DNA from: JAGRMG01 sp047975215
GTDB taxonomy: Bacteria; Pseudomonadota; Alphaproteobacteria; Rhodobacterales; Rhodobacteraceae
Assembly (NCBI GenBank): GCA_047975215.1
Contig: JBKEDD010000049.1
Span: 1 to 31,367 of the forward strand
DNA: 31,367 bases
Direction of reading: 5' to 3'
A program made the position numbers and the translations under genes. This document shows positions 24,791 through 31,317 of the stretch, piece by piece; within the stretch, counting starts at the first letter, position 1, and the number at the start of each line of letters is the position of its first letter. The notes beneath the pieces were generated by a model. That model was not told where the DNA came from. It was given only the letters and a program-made list of their open reading frames with translations, and made no database searches.

Positions 24791-25114
24791 TCAGGGGCTG
24801 AATCCATTCTTGTTGTTGTGGTTGTTGGGTTCTGGTGAGGATACTGCATTGAAGGACTCTTTGGCACCTTCAGCGCCGATCTCGCGGTTTTTTCCACAGG
24901 CTTCTTGCATCGGACTGACGCCGAACCCGAGCTCGACAAAGGAAACCATGATCGACCAGAGGGCTTGCAGAAACTCTTCCCTCTGTGCGTCGGTAAGATC
25001 AGCACCATCAAGAAAAGCCTGGTATTTCTCAACATCAACGCGAACAATGGGTCTTGCGGACGCATCGAAGCGTTCTTGCAGGTCGAAACCTGCGAAGTTT
25101 AACTCATCCTTCAT
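24791..25114 (-). CDS. Small protein upstream of the recombinase, unknown function
   Basis: A 107-residue protein. ATG 25114 is chosen because AGGAGG lies nine bases upstream; the longer frame starting at 25243 is not supported. The central part VRVDVEKYQAFLDGADLTDAQREEFLQALWSIMVSFVELGFGV is helical and amphipathic; the C-terminus is polar, with an Asn-rich NNHNNK run. No domain is recognised. Only 18 bases separate its stop from the recombinase start, so the two are very likely co-transcribed. A recombination directionality factor or recombinase partner is possible, but this is inference from position alone. Confidence 0.75.
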   Translation of the reverse strand: MKDELNFAGFDLQERFDASARPIVRVDVEKYQAFLDGADLTDAQREEFLQALWSIMVSFVELGFGVSPMQEACGKNREIGAEGAKESFNAVSSPEPNNHNNKNGFSP

Positions 25115-25196
25115 GGCACAATCCTCCTGAAGAATGTTATTTCTAGTTCTTTTCATTTTAGCACTTTCTGCTGTAACCCTACAAATTCTGCGGTTT

Positions 25197-25475
25197 TCAG
25201 AAGGGTATGTCATCGTCGTAGCCTCCGTGTTTTGGCCCGCCATTTTTGGGGTAATCTTTACAAAGCTGGCGCTCTTGTTCTTCCAATTCAGTAATCAGGC
25301 GCTCGTAGTGGGCGAAGCGATCCGCGCGCATCCACATCTCGGATTCCTCGATGGCACGCTTCAAAAGGGTGACGGCGTATTTGTGCCTGTCCCTGTGCCC
25401 GTAATGGTCGGCGAGCCGTTCGAGCCGCTCCCAATGGTAGGCACCCAATTCACGCGCGAATGTTTCTTTGCTCAT
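25197..25475 (-). CDS. Small mobile-element protein ending in an SSB-like DDDIPF tail
   Basis: A 92-residue protein of unknown family. The first 75 residues are helical and charged (FARELGAYHWERLERLADHYG..., then ERLITELEEQERQLCKDY), probably a coiled-coil dimer. They are followed by a short Gly/Pro linker and the C-terminal end GGYDDDIPF. The final DDDIPF is identical to the tip by which single-stranded DNA-binding protein recruits RecQ, PriA, RecO, exonuclease I and polymerase III chi. No OB fold is present, so this is not an SSB. The ATG overlaps the TGA of the upstream gene (TGATG), showing translational coupling. ATG 25475 has AAGGAG about eight bases upstream. Confidence 0.8.
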   Translation of the reverse strand: MSKETFARELGAYHWERLERLADHYGHRDRHKYAVTLLKRAIEESEMWMRADRFAHYERLITELEEQERQLCKDYPKNGGPKHGGYDDDIPF

Positions 25476-25831
25476 CACAGAACTCCTTCGATTAGCTGGT
25501 TCCAGTCGAGCGGCAGGAAGGTGACGACCTGACACCGCTCTCCGTATTCGGGGATTTCCACGCGGCGGCCTTGGACGCCGTAATAGGCGCACCATGCGAC
25601 CGCATTGCAGGAACCGTAGCCGCGCATCGGGTGCCTGCACTGGTATTCCCAGCCGACATGCGGCGTGCCGATAAGCACGACGAAGCCCGATGCGCCCGCC
25701 AGCATGATCATGCCAGGGCGGAGCAGGACGGCCTTGATCGCACCGCCGATGCGACGGCGTAGCCGCCTGAACATGCCTTCAGGACGCTTCGGCGGCTTGG
25801 CTCCCAAGACTTTGACGTCAAACTTGCTCAT
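25475..25831 (-). CDS. Membrane protein downstream of traG, unknown function
   Basis: A 118-residue protein. A basic N-terminal region (KPPKRPEGMFRRLRRRIGGA) precedes one hydrophobic segment (about residues 39-57, PGMIMLAGASGFVVLIGT). The rest carries five Cys (YQCRHPMRGYGSCNAVAWCAYYG and GERCQ), suggesting disulphides on the periplasmic side. The basic end would stay in the cytoplasm. ATG 25831 is chosen because GAGG lies eight bases upstream and only two bases separate it from the traG stop codon. It overlaps the next gene by one base. The tight coupling to the coupling-protein gene suggests a role in DNA transfer or the mating channel. No family is recognised. Confidence 0.75.
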   Translation of the reverse strand: MSKFDVKVLGAKPPKRPEGMFRRLRRRIGGAIKAVLLRPGMIMLAGASGFVVLIGTPHVGWEYQCRHPMRGYGSCNAVAWCAYYGVQGRRVEIPEYGERCQVVTFLPLDWNQLIEGVL

Positions 25832-25833
25832 GG

Positions 25834-27501
25834 CTATTTCCTCAAGCTGTAGAGAAACCGTGCAACGGGCTTCTCGTTTGGATAGTCGCCTTCCACAGGG
25901 TTTACGGTCAGCCACTCGCGCCATGGCGCGAAGAACCAGACAGGCAGGCGCCCCCCAATGATCGAGTTCATGCCTTTGACCAGCAGAAGTTGCTGCGTTG
26001 GGCCTAAGCTCATGATTTCTTCTGGCCGCATGAGCGGCTGCCCCGTCTCGGACAGGCTCTCGCCGATCTCGTCGGTGTCAGAGCGCCCGAGATTGTAGTT
26101 TTTCGTTTTGACGGTCTTCTGGCCGAGCTCTCGTGAGAGCGACTGTGCAAGGTCAGCATTATTGACGGCGAAGAACTGGCGCACCTCAGCCTGCGACTGG
26201 ATCGTCTTGGCCGTGTTGGGGCCATAGATGCGTACCAGCTCCGCGAGCTCCTGCACGATCATCCAGACCCGCACGCCCAGACCCGGCAGGGCGGTCAGGC
26301 TTTCGGCAAGTCCTGCGAGCTTGCCCAGATTGGCGAACTCATCGAGCATGAACAGCACCTCGCCGCGTTCAGGCGAGCGCGCGACTGCCGTGATCGTCTG
26401 ATTGACGATCAAGCCAAGCGCCGCGCCGTGCGAGGCGATCCTGTCAGTCGGAAAGGTCAGATACAGGCTGACCTTTCCCGTCTTGAGATCGGCCAGCGAT
26501 ATGTCCGACGCGCTGACTGCATCGGCCAGATACCCGCCAGGCTCGAAGATCGAGAGTTGCTGGACAGCGCCCGCGCGGAAGTCACCGAATAGTTCGGCCT
26601 TGCCGCTCATCTGATGGGCAAGATCATCGCCGAGATCAGCGATAATGCCGCCCAGAGCATCTTCGCGACGCATCGCATCAACCGTGCGCTCAAGGCGCTT
26701 GGGGTTCGCGATGATGCGCCACATTTCGGGCAGCGTGCAGCGCTTTGGCGCACAGACTGCGAGATAGAGCTGCACGGCACGCATGATGCCCCGCGAGCCT
26801 TCACGGAAAAACTGGTTCCGCGTATCTTCGGGCTCGGGGTAAAGCTGCATGACGCTGGCCTTGACCTCATCGGCCAAGCCGCGCTGTGAAGCGGGATCAG
26901 CCGCCATGGCGATCAGGTTTTCCAGCGGATTGATGCGGTGCTGCGGCAGGCCGTGCAGCCCCCACGGATTGAAAACGGCCACATCCTGTCCGAGTCGTTC
27001 GCGGCGATGCTCCGCCGTTACGGCAGCAAGTTCACCCTTCGGATCAGTGACGATGACCGATCCCTGATAATGCAGCAGGTTCGGGATGACGACGCCGACA
27101 CCTTTACCTTGCCGTGCAGGTGCGCAGGTCAGAAGGTGAGCTTTGCCGCTATAGAACAGTGGCTGATTGTCCAGAAGGCCGAGATACAGCCCCTTAGGAT
27201 CAAGAAGGCCAGCGTGCTCGCACTCTTCGAGGGTTGCGAACGCGGCTTCGCCGAACGTGCCGGACGTTTGCTCGCTGGCCTTGCGCTTCTCGCGCTGTTG
27301 CCAGGCCTTGTAGTAGCCGCCAAGGCCGCCGAGCATGGCAACGCCGCCCATCAGCTTGAAGAAGCCCGTGTAAAGATCATCTGCCGCATCGGGCGTGCCG
27401 CCCATGACCTGCGGCCAGTAGCTGGCGACCGCGAAGAACGAGACGCCAAGCAGCAGGGCTGCGGTCGGTGATCCACCATTTGGATTTTGGCCTCGGTTCA
27501 T
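25834..27501 (-). CDS. Type IV secretion coupling protein, TraG/VirD4 family
   Basis: A 555-residue inner-membrane ATPase that brings the relaxase-DNA complex to a type IV secretion channel. Two N-terminal hydrophobic segments (about 12-30 and 44-63) anchor it. Walker A is CAPARQGKGVGVVIPNLL (about 126-143), followed by VTDPKGELAAVT. Walker B is VLFMLDEFANLGKL with Asp387-Glu388. The C-terminal block RQFFAVNNADLAQSLSRELG is typical. It is shorter than many VirD4 proteins but complete. It defines the region as a conjugative or mobilisable element, yet no relaxase or mating-pair gene is in the window. Confidence 0.95.
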   Translation of the reverse strand: MNRGQNPNGGSPTAALLLGVSFFAVASYWPQVMGGTPDAADDLYTGFFKLMGGVAMLGGLGGYYKAWQQREKRKASEQTSGTFGEAAFATLEECEHAGLLDPKGLYLGLLDNQPLFYSGKAHLLTCAPARQGKGVGVVIPNLLHYQGSVIVTDPKGELAAVTAEHRRERLGQDVAVFNPWGLHGLPQHRINPLENLIAMAADPASQRGLADEVKASVMQLYPEPEDTRNQFFREGSRGIMRAVQLYLAVCAPKRCTLPEMWRIIANPKRLERTVDAMRREDALGGIIADLGDDLAHQMSGKAELFGDFRAGAVQQLSIFEPGGYLADAVSASDISLADLKTGKVSLYLTFPTDRIASHGAALGLIVNQTITAVARSPERGEVLFMLDEFANLGKLAGLAESLTALPGLGVRVWMIVQELAELVRIYGPNTAKTIQSQAEVRQFFAVNNADLAQSLSRELGQKTVKTKNYNLGRSDTDEIGESLSETGQPLMRPEEIMSLGPTQQLLLVKGMNSIIGGRLPVWFFAPWREWLTVNPVEGDYPNEKPVARFLYSLRK

Positions 27502-27575
27502 CTCTAGTCTCGCCAGGTTGAAAATTCAGGTTGGAAGGTTGGGCGAGGCGAAAGCCTCCGCCTCGCCCCGAAGCG

Positions 27576-27704
27576 TCACTTGCCTTGCTTGCCGCTGTTC
27601 ACGGCAGCATCGATGCGCTCTTTCTGTTGATGAGCCATGCCATTGGTCGGAACGGTTCCGCCGTTCTGACCGACTTGCTTGGCTTGCTGTTCATAGGGGT
27701 TCAT
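27576..27704 (-). CDS. 42-residue small protein upstream of traG
   Basis: A very short gene: MNPYEQQAKQVGQNGGTVPT begins a 42-residue, Gln/Asn/Gly-rich hydrophilic protein without a membrane segment. ATG 27704 has AAGGA about nine bases upstream and the sequence is highly non-random, which supports it as real. It lies 74 bases before traG in the same direction and is divergent from the putative regulator gene. Its role is unknown; it may be the first gene of the transfer operon. Confidence 0.65.
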   Translation of the reverse strand: MNPYEQQAKQVGQNGGTVPTNGMAHQQKERIDAAVNSGKQGK

Positions 27705-27799
27705 GGTGTTCGATCCTTTCGTTGACCTGCGCTCTCGCGCTGGTCTTCGATATTGGGCAGGATCACCGAAATGCCTATGGACACGAATTGGACACGGAG

Positions 27800-28606
27800 A
27801 TGAGCGGCAAGTCTTCAGCCTTCTCAATCGAGCAGCGCAACGAGTTGCGTGAGCGTTTGCGCGCGCACCAGGAGCGCTACGGAATAAGCCCGCAAACGAT
27901 CAGCGATCAGATTGCCGCAAAGACGGGGCTTGTCACCACCAAAGAGGCCGGTGGAAAGCGTGTTACTCGCTTTTTGAAAGCGCAAGGCAAACAGGAAGAT
28001 AAATTCATCGCCGCTGTCGCCGACTATCTTGACGATGTTGCGCCAATAGACGTTGAAGAAAGCGCCGTCGCGTTCGCGCGGCTATTGACCCAATCTCAAG
28101 ATCGCAGAACTGATTTGTCCCCCTTGATCGGGCGATATCAGGCTTATCTGCGCCCGATGAGACCCGCACCGCATCCGCCATTGCCACCAAGATTTGCAGG
28201 CGTGCCGCCGGAACATATTGAACCGCGCAGAGGCGAATTCGAGACAGCCTATGCAATCATCGAAATGACCCCGCTTGAAGAAAGCAACGCGCTCTTGGTT
28301 GCCGATACGGTGAGCAATATTGCGATAGACCCCGAGATTGATACCTTCCCCGAAAGATCGGCGGCTCTGTCGAGTACGGGAGTGCTCATACCGTTTGGTT
28401 TTTCGGGATTCCTGGTCGCAACCCGATCATTGATGGAAACGCGCCTGTATCGGCTGATCAAGATCGAGGATGAACCGCTCACGCTGCGCGGACACCTGAC
28501 CTTGAACGGTCTACAGGCCAGCGTCAAACGCCGTATGGACCTTCAGGTCTTCGACCCCGACTACGAGGTGGAACTGGTCAGAGTCGCGGATATCGGCGAA
28601 GCTTAG
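27800..28606 (+). CDS. Mobile-element protein with possible HTH, unknown function
   Basis: A 268-residue protein. The N-terminal region (about 8-75) is helical, and the stretch AHQERYGISPQTISDQIAAKTGLVTTKEAGGKRVTRFL reads like a helix-turn-helix or a Cro-like fold; this is weak. The middle has a Pro-rich linker (MRPAPHPPLPPRF). The C-terminal half (about 145-265) is a compact alpha/beta region with FGFSGFLVATRSLMETRLYRLIKIED, suggestive of a ligand- or partner-binding domain. No family is named. ATG 27800 is preferred because it begins the sensible protein; no good ribosome site precedes it, so TTG 27788 is an alternative. It is divergent from the small gene/traG set and 44 bases upstream of the phosphatase gene, possibly one operon. 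Confidence 0.6.
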   Translation: MSGKSSAFSIEQRNELRERLRAHQERYGISPQTISDQIAAKTGLVTTKEAGGKRVTRFLKAQGKQEDKFIAAVADYLDDVAPIDVEESAVAFARLLTQSQDRRTDLSPLIGRYQAYLRPMRPAPHPPLPPRFAGVPPEHIEPRRGEFETAYAIIEMTPLEESNALLVADTVSNIAIDPEIDTFPERSAALSSTGVLIPFGFSGFLVATRSLMETRLYRLIKIEDEPLTLRGHLTLNGLQASVKRRMDLQVFDPDYEVELVRVADIGEA

Positions 28607-28638
28607 GAAGCGGGATTCCGCAGCGCAACATCGTGCGT

Positions 28639-28644
28639 TATACT
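28639..28644 (+). promoter_or_regulatory. Possible -10 box of a leaderless phosphatase mRNA
   Basis: TATACT lies with its last base seven bases before the ATG of the phosphatase gene at 28651, so a transcript starting at the usual distance would begin at or next to the start codon. No convincing -35 box is seen, and there is no ribosome site before this ATG. Confidence 0.35.
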
Positions 28645-28650
28645 GCGCCT

Positions 28651-28989
28651 ATGAAAGTCCTGTTCGTTTGCACCGCCAACAAGCTTAGAAGCCCGACCGC
28701 CGAGAACGTGTTCAGGGATTTCCCTGGCATCGAGGCCGTGTCGGCGGGCACGGATTCGGAAGCTCCGAACCCGCTGACCAAGGAACTTGTCGCCAGTGCC
28801 GATCTGATCTTCGCGATGGAGACCCACCACCGCGAACGCATCAGGAAAAAGTACAAATCGCGTCCTGCTGACAACAGGATCATCACGCTCTACATCCCCG
28901 ATGTGTATGAGCGGGGAGATCCTGAACTCGTCCAACTTCTCAGGGATAAAGTGAAACCTCGGCTCGATAGCATTTCACCTTCAGCTTAG
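28651..28989 (+). CDS. Low-molecular-weight protein tyrosine phosphatase, minimal form
   Basis: A 112-residue cytosolic phosphatase. The active-site loop is CTANKLRS: the nucleophile Cys7 and Arg13 give the C-x5-R-S/T signature. A late acidic pair, IPDVYERGDPELVQLL (about residues 86-101), supplies the general-acid Asp region of LMW-PTPs. The protein is shorter than the typical 140-160-residue family members, but the core motifs are kept. ATG 28651 has no ribosome site, and a TATACT box just ahead suggests a leaderless message. Its target is unknown; it is on the mobile element beside a regulator-like gene. A longer GTG start at 28633 is possible. Confidence 0.85.
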   Translation: MKVLFVCTANKLRSPTAENVFRDFPGIEAVSAGTDSEAPNPLTKELVASADLIFAMETHHRERIRKKYKSRPADNRIITLYIPDVYERGDPELVQLLRDKVKPRLDSISPSA

Positions 28990-29059
28990 AATCAGAGCAC
29001 TCAGTCGTTGCCGAAAAATTGTGAGGCGCGCTCCTGAATCTGTCCGCAGTGATCGATAA

Positions 29060-29665
29060 TCAGTTTAACTCAGAATCGCGTACCGTTTTCAGATGCCGTG
29101 ATAGCGTTGCCCGCGACACCTGCAAGCGTCGCGCAGCTTCGGCGATGCTGATATCCGATTGGGCAATCAATTCTTGCGCCAGCAGCACTTCTTCCGGTTT
29201 GAGGCTGTAGGGCCGCCCCAGACGGGTGCCGCGTCTGCGCGTGGCATCCAGACCCGCCTTGGTATTCTCTATAATCACGTCGCGCTGGAATTCGGCAAAG
29301 GCACTGAACAAGTGATAGACCAGTTTGCCGCCCGGCGTTGTGGTGTTGATGCCCTCGCAAATCGAGCAGAAATGTATCTCCTCATTGCGGAAACGCACGA
29401 GCAGATCAGCCAAATGCAGGACGGACCGGCCCAGACGGTCCAGCTTGAAAACGATAACCGTATCGCCTGTCTGCAGGTCTGAAAGCATGCGGTTGAGGCC
29501 GCTGCGGCTGGCGTTGCCACCCGAGACATCGTGATCCTCGAAGATCAGATCGCACCGCGCGGCTTGAAGGGCATCAAGCTGCATGCGGAGTTTTTGATCT
29601 TTGGTCGATACCCGCGCATAGCCAACACGACGGCCTACTGTTTGGATTTCCGGCCACACACTCAT
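29060..29665 (-). CDS. Small serine resolvase/invertase
   Basis: A 201-residue recombinase of the resolvase/invertase family. The catalytic Ser20 is in GYARVSTKDQ, with FKLDRLGRSVLHLADL near residue 75 and AEFQRDVIIENTKAGL near 125. The C-terminal helix-turn-helix is SISIAEAARRLQVSRATLSRHLKT-like (about 170-192). Length suits Tn3-type resolvases and DNA invertases, so the target could be cointegrate resolution or inversion. GGGAG lies about ten bases before ATG 29665. A short dyad CGTTTAAAAACG lies upstream at 29684-29695. It is divergent from the small secreted-protein gene. Confidence 0.92.
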   Translation of the reverse strand: MSVWPEIQTVGRRVGYARVSTKDQKLRMQLDALQAARCDLIFEDHDVSGGNASRSGLNRMLSDLQTGDTVIVFKLDRLGRSVLHLADLLVRFRNEEIHFCSICEGINTTTPGGKLVYHLFSAFAEFQRDVIIENTKAGLDATRRRGTRLGRPYSLKPEEVLLAQELIAQSDISIAEAARRLQVSRATLSRHLKTVRDSELN

Positions 29666-29829
29666 GGCAATCTGGCTCCCGCCCGTTTAAAAACGAACCT
29701 TTGTGAGCGGGGCCGGGTCAGCGGCGGTTGGAATTGGAGATTTCTGGGCCTCGGTGGAATTCCGAAGTTTTGCCTATATACCAAAATCATAGAATCTCGT
29801 AAATGTGATGCGATCAAAATCCTTCGATT
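29666..29829. other. Intergenic region upstream of resolvase and secreted protein
   Basis: No gene is visible. It contains a short dyad CGTTTAAAAACG (29684-29695) close to the resolvase start, and TTTTG (29767-29771) with CAAAA (29781-29785) flanking TATATA, which resembles a promoter covered by a repressor site for the rightward gene. The base composition is distinctly more AT-rich than the chromosome on the left. Confidence 0.35.
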
Positions 29830-30180
29830 ATGATCGCCCGCAATCACCTGATCGTAAAAGTATTTCTGCCCGTTCTGGCGCTCTGTCCACAGCTTTCTAT
29901 CGCCGAAGAGTTTACCAGCTCTGATGTGCTGAAATGGGATCAATCTTCCCAGAATGCCCTTTTTCAAGCGTCTATCGTGATGACCAACATCATCGCCACA
30001 CGAACAGGTCAGCATGACCATATTCTGGAGTGCATCAACGAATGGTACGGCACCGCCGAGCTTCAGGCGCGACGCCACAACCACATTCGGGAAGTGCTTG
30101 CTAACTATCCAGACCACCATCCGCAGGGAATTATTCTCGCTGTGATCGAAAAAGCCTGCGGACGGTTCGACGGGAGCTAA
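29830..30180 (+). CDS. Small secreted protein, unknown function
   Basis: A 116-residue protein with a Sec signal peptide (about residues 1-24; cleavage likely after SIA in LSIAEEF). The mature 90 residues are mainly helical, with two Cys (ECINEWYG and KACGRF) that probably form a disulphide, and a conserved-looking end IREVLANYPDHHPQGIILAVIEKACG. That end has the flavour of Rap1a/Tai-type periplasmic immunity proteins, but the match is too weak to claim. The stop codon overlaps the stop of the opposite-strand gene by four bases. Confidence 0.65.
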   Translation: MIARNHLIVKVFLPVLALCPQLSIAEEFTSSDVLKWDQSSQNALFQASIVMTNIIATRTGQHDHILECINEWYGTAELQARRHNHIREVLANYPDHHPQGIILAVIEKACGRFDGS

Positions 30181-30923
30181 AGCGTCGGGATATCGTAGGT
30201 GCTCGACAAGGTTTGCGCTGGTGAGTTCGTTATCGGTCCCTCCAACTCGACACGCACCTGTGGCGGCAGTCTTTCGTCAATTTGTGTCTGGATATCACGC
30301 AACTCATCGGCGCTTGGTGGGTTGTCTTCGTCGCTGAGGCGATCTCGTGCATCGCCCAGCACTTCGACTTGATAACGCATGATCTCGTTGACGGTCTCCG
30401 CTTCGGCGGTAGCCGCATCACGGCCCGCCACGAATTCTTCATACCCAGGCATGCCTGGGTGCCACTGCTCCGCAGTGACACCCAAATCTTCTGCTAGAGA
30501 ACCGTCCTCGAAACGGAACGCACCCGCAGCATCGGGGTATATCCGCCGCCCATCCTCAAGCGTAAGGGCATTGTCCCGCAGATCGGCCAGCGCGCTATCG
30601 GCGACACGCTGACGTTCCAGCGCTTTCTCCAACGCGATTTCGGTAGCATTCTCTGCCTCGGCTAACGCCCCCATCGTATCGTTGTAGAGTGCAGCATACT
30701 CTGGATCGTCTTGTAAAAGCTGTTGCAGCGCAGAAAGCGCCTGATCCCGTGCGGCATCTCGATCCTTGCCGGACGCACCGGCCCGCCGATCATTATCCAC
30801 GAAACGCGATGCCCGCCCGGTCTCACGCCCCGCGATCTCATTCTGAAGATCGTCGAAGTCCTGCGCCTTGCGTTGTGCCGCTGTCAGCCGGGCTTTTTCA
30901 TCTTGGTCAAATTCATCAAACAC
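30177..30923 (-). CDS. Acidic, coiled-coil-rich protein of unknown function
   Basis: A 248-residue, strongly acidic and helical protein without signal peptide or membrane segment. Heptad-like stretches occur at about 60-115 (QALSALQQLLQDDPEYAALY and ENATEIALEKALERQRVADS) and about 165-225. The centre holds an aromatic segment, AEQWHPGMPGYEEFVAG. No family is recognised. The start is GTG 30923; an ATG two bases further upstream is out of frame, and there is no clear ribosome site. An AT-rich stretch with TATAGA precedes it. Its tail overlaps the secreted-protein gene tail to tail. Given its place on the element it might be a transfer or stability factor; this is a guess. Confidence 0.7.
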   Translation of the reverse strand: MFDEFDQDEKARLTAAQRKAQDFDDLQNEIAGRETGRASRFVDNDRRAGASGKDRDAARDQALSALQQLLQDDPEYAALYNDTMGALAEAENATEIALEKALERQRVADSALADLRDNALTLEDGRRIYPDAAGAFRFEDGSLAEDLGVTAEQWHPGMPGYEEFVAGRDAATAEAETVNEIMRYQVEVLGDARDRLSDEDNPPSADELRDIQTQIDERLPPQVRVELEGPITNSPAQTLSSTYDIPTL

Positions 30924-31009
30924 ATGAAAATTCTATACAAAAGTCATTAATATTTCCTTAACCATAGCGCACTTTTCAAAAGCTCTGCATACGGCAACCC
31001 CAGCGCGCC

Positions 31010-31015
31010 TATAAT
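31010..31015 (+). promoter_or_regulatory. Perfect -10 box (TATAAT)
   Basis: TATAAT lies just left of, and by one base within, the first TTGTAnTACAA copy. A promoter here would read rightward through the hairpin array. No good -35 hexamer is found at 16-18 bases upstream, so it may need an activator or simply be repressed by the operator protein. Confidence 0.4.
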
Positions 31016-31077
31016 TGTACTACACGCCGAACTCTCCAACTTCCCGAACCCGCAAGATGTGTTTTGTAGTACAAAAC
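31015..31077. repeat. Pair of TTGTAnTACAA palindromic operators
   Basis: The right copy is a perfect 17-base palindrome GTTTTGTAGTACAAAAC (31061-31077). The left copy TTGTACTACAC (31015-31025) differs from the core palindrome only in its final base. Centres are about 49 bases apart. The left copy touches the TATAAT box. The arrangement is typical of a dimeric repressor binding two operators. Confidence 0.65.
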
Positions 31078-31088
31078 CATCTTGGCAA

Positions 31089-31317
31089 GGGGGCTCGCTG
31101 CGCCCCCCCGTTGCATCCCCCAGGCCGTGGCTCTGTCAGGGGATCGACCCCATCCAGAGCCAGCAGAACGTATCGCCGTTCAATCACTCGCGGGAGACTT
31201 CGCTCTCCCAGCACCCCACGATCCTTTCAGGAGGATCAGGGGCTATCGCGCCCCATGAAACCCACTCGCACCGTTTGGCCGTTGCATTACCAATAGGGGG
31301 AGCGTTACTGCTCCCCC
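31089..31317 (+). repeat. Array of five GC-rich stem-loops
   Basis: The stems are GGGGGC/GCCCCC (31089-31107), TGGCTCTG/CAGAGCCA with an inner GGGG/CCCC (31128-31162), GGGAGA/TCTCCC (31192-31209), GGGGC/GCCCC (31239-31254) and GGGGGAGC/GCTCCCCC (31296-31317). Four of them have simple loops of six or seven bases and are followed by a C-rich run. Sequences of the stems differ while the shape is kept, as expected for structured RNA or protein-bound hairpins. Confidence 0.65.

Noticed and set aside
27518..27799. Upstream extension of the 268-residue protein frame
   Set aside because: The 94 extra residues are Cys/Arg-rich low-quality sequence that overlaps the 42-residue gene on the other strand; the protein is taken to start at 27800.
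27771..27803. Ten-codon leader-like frame whose stop overlaps the 27800 start (ATGA)
   Set aside because: It has no ribosome site and too little sequence to distinguish it from chance.
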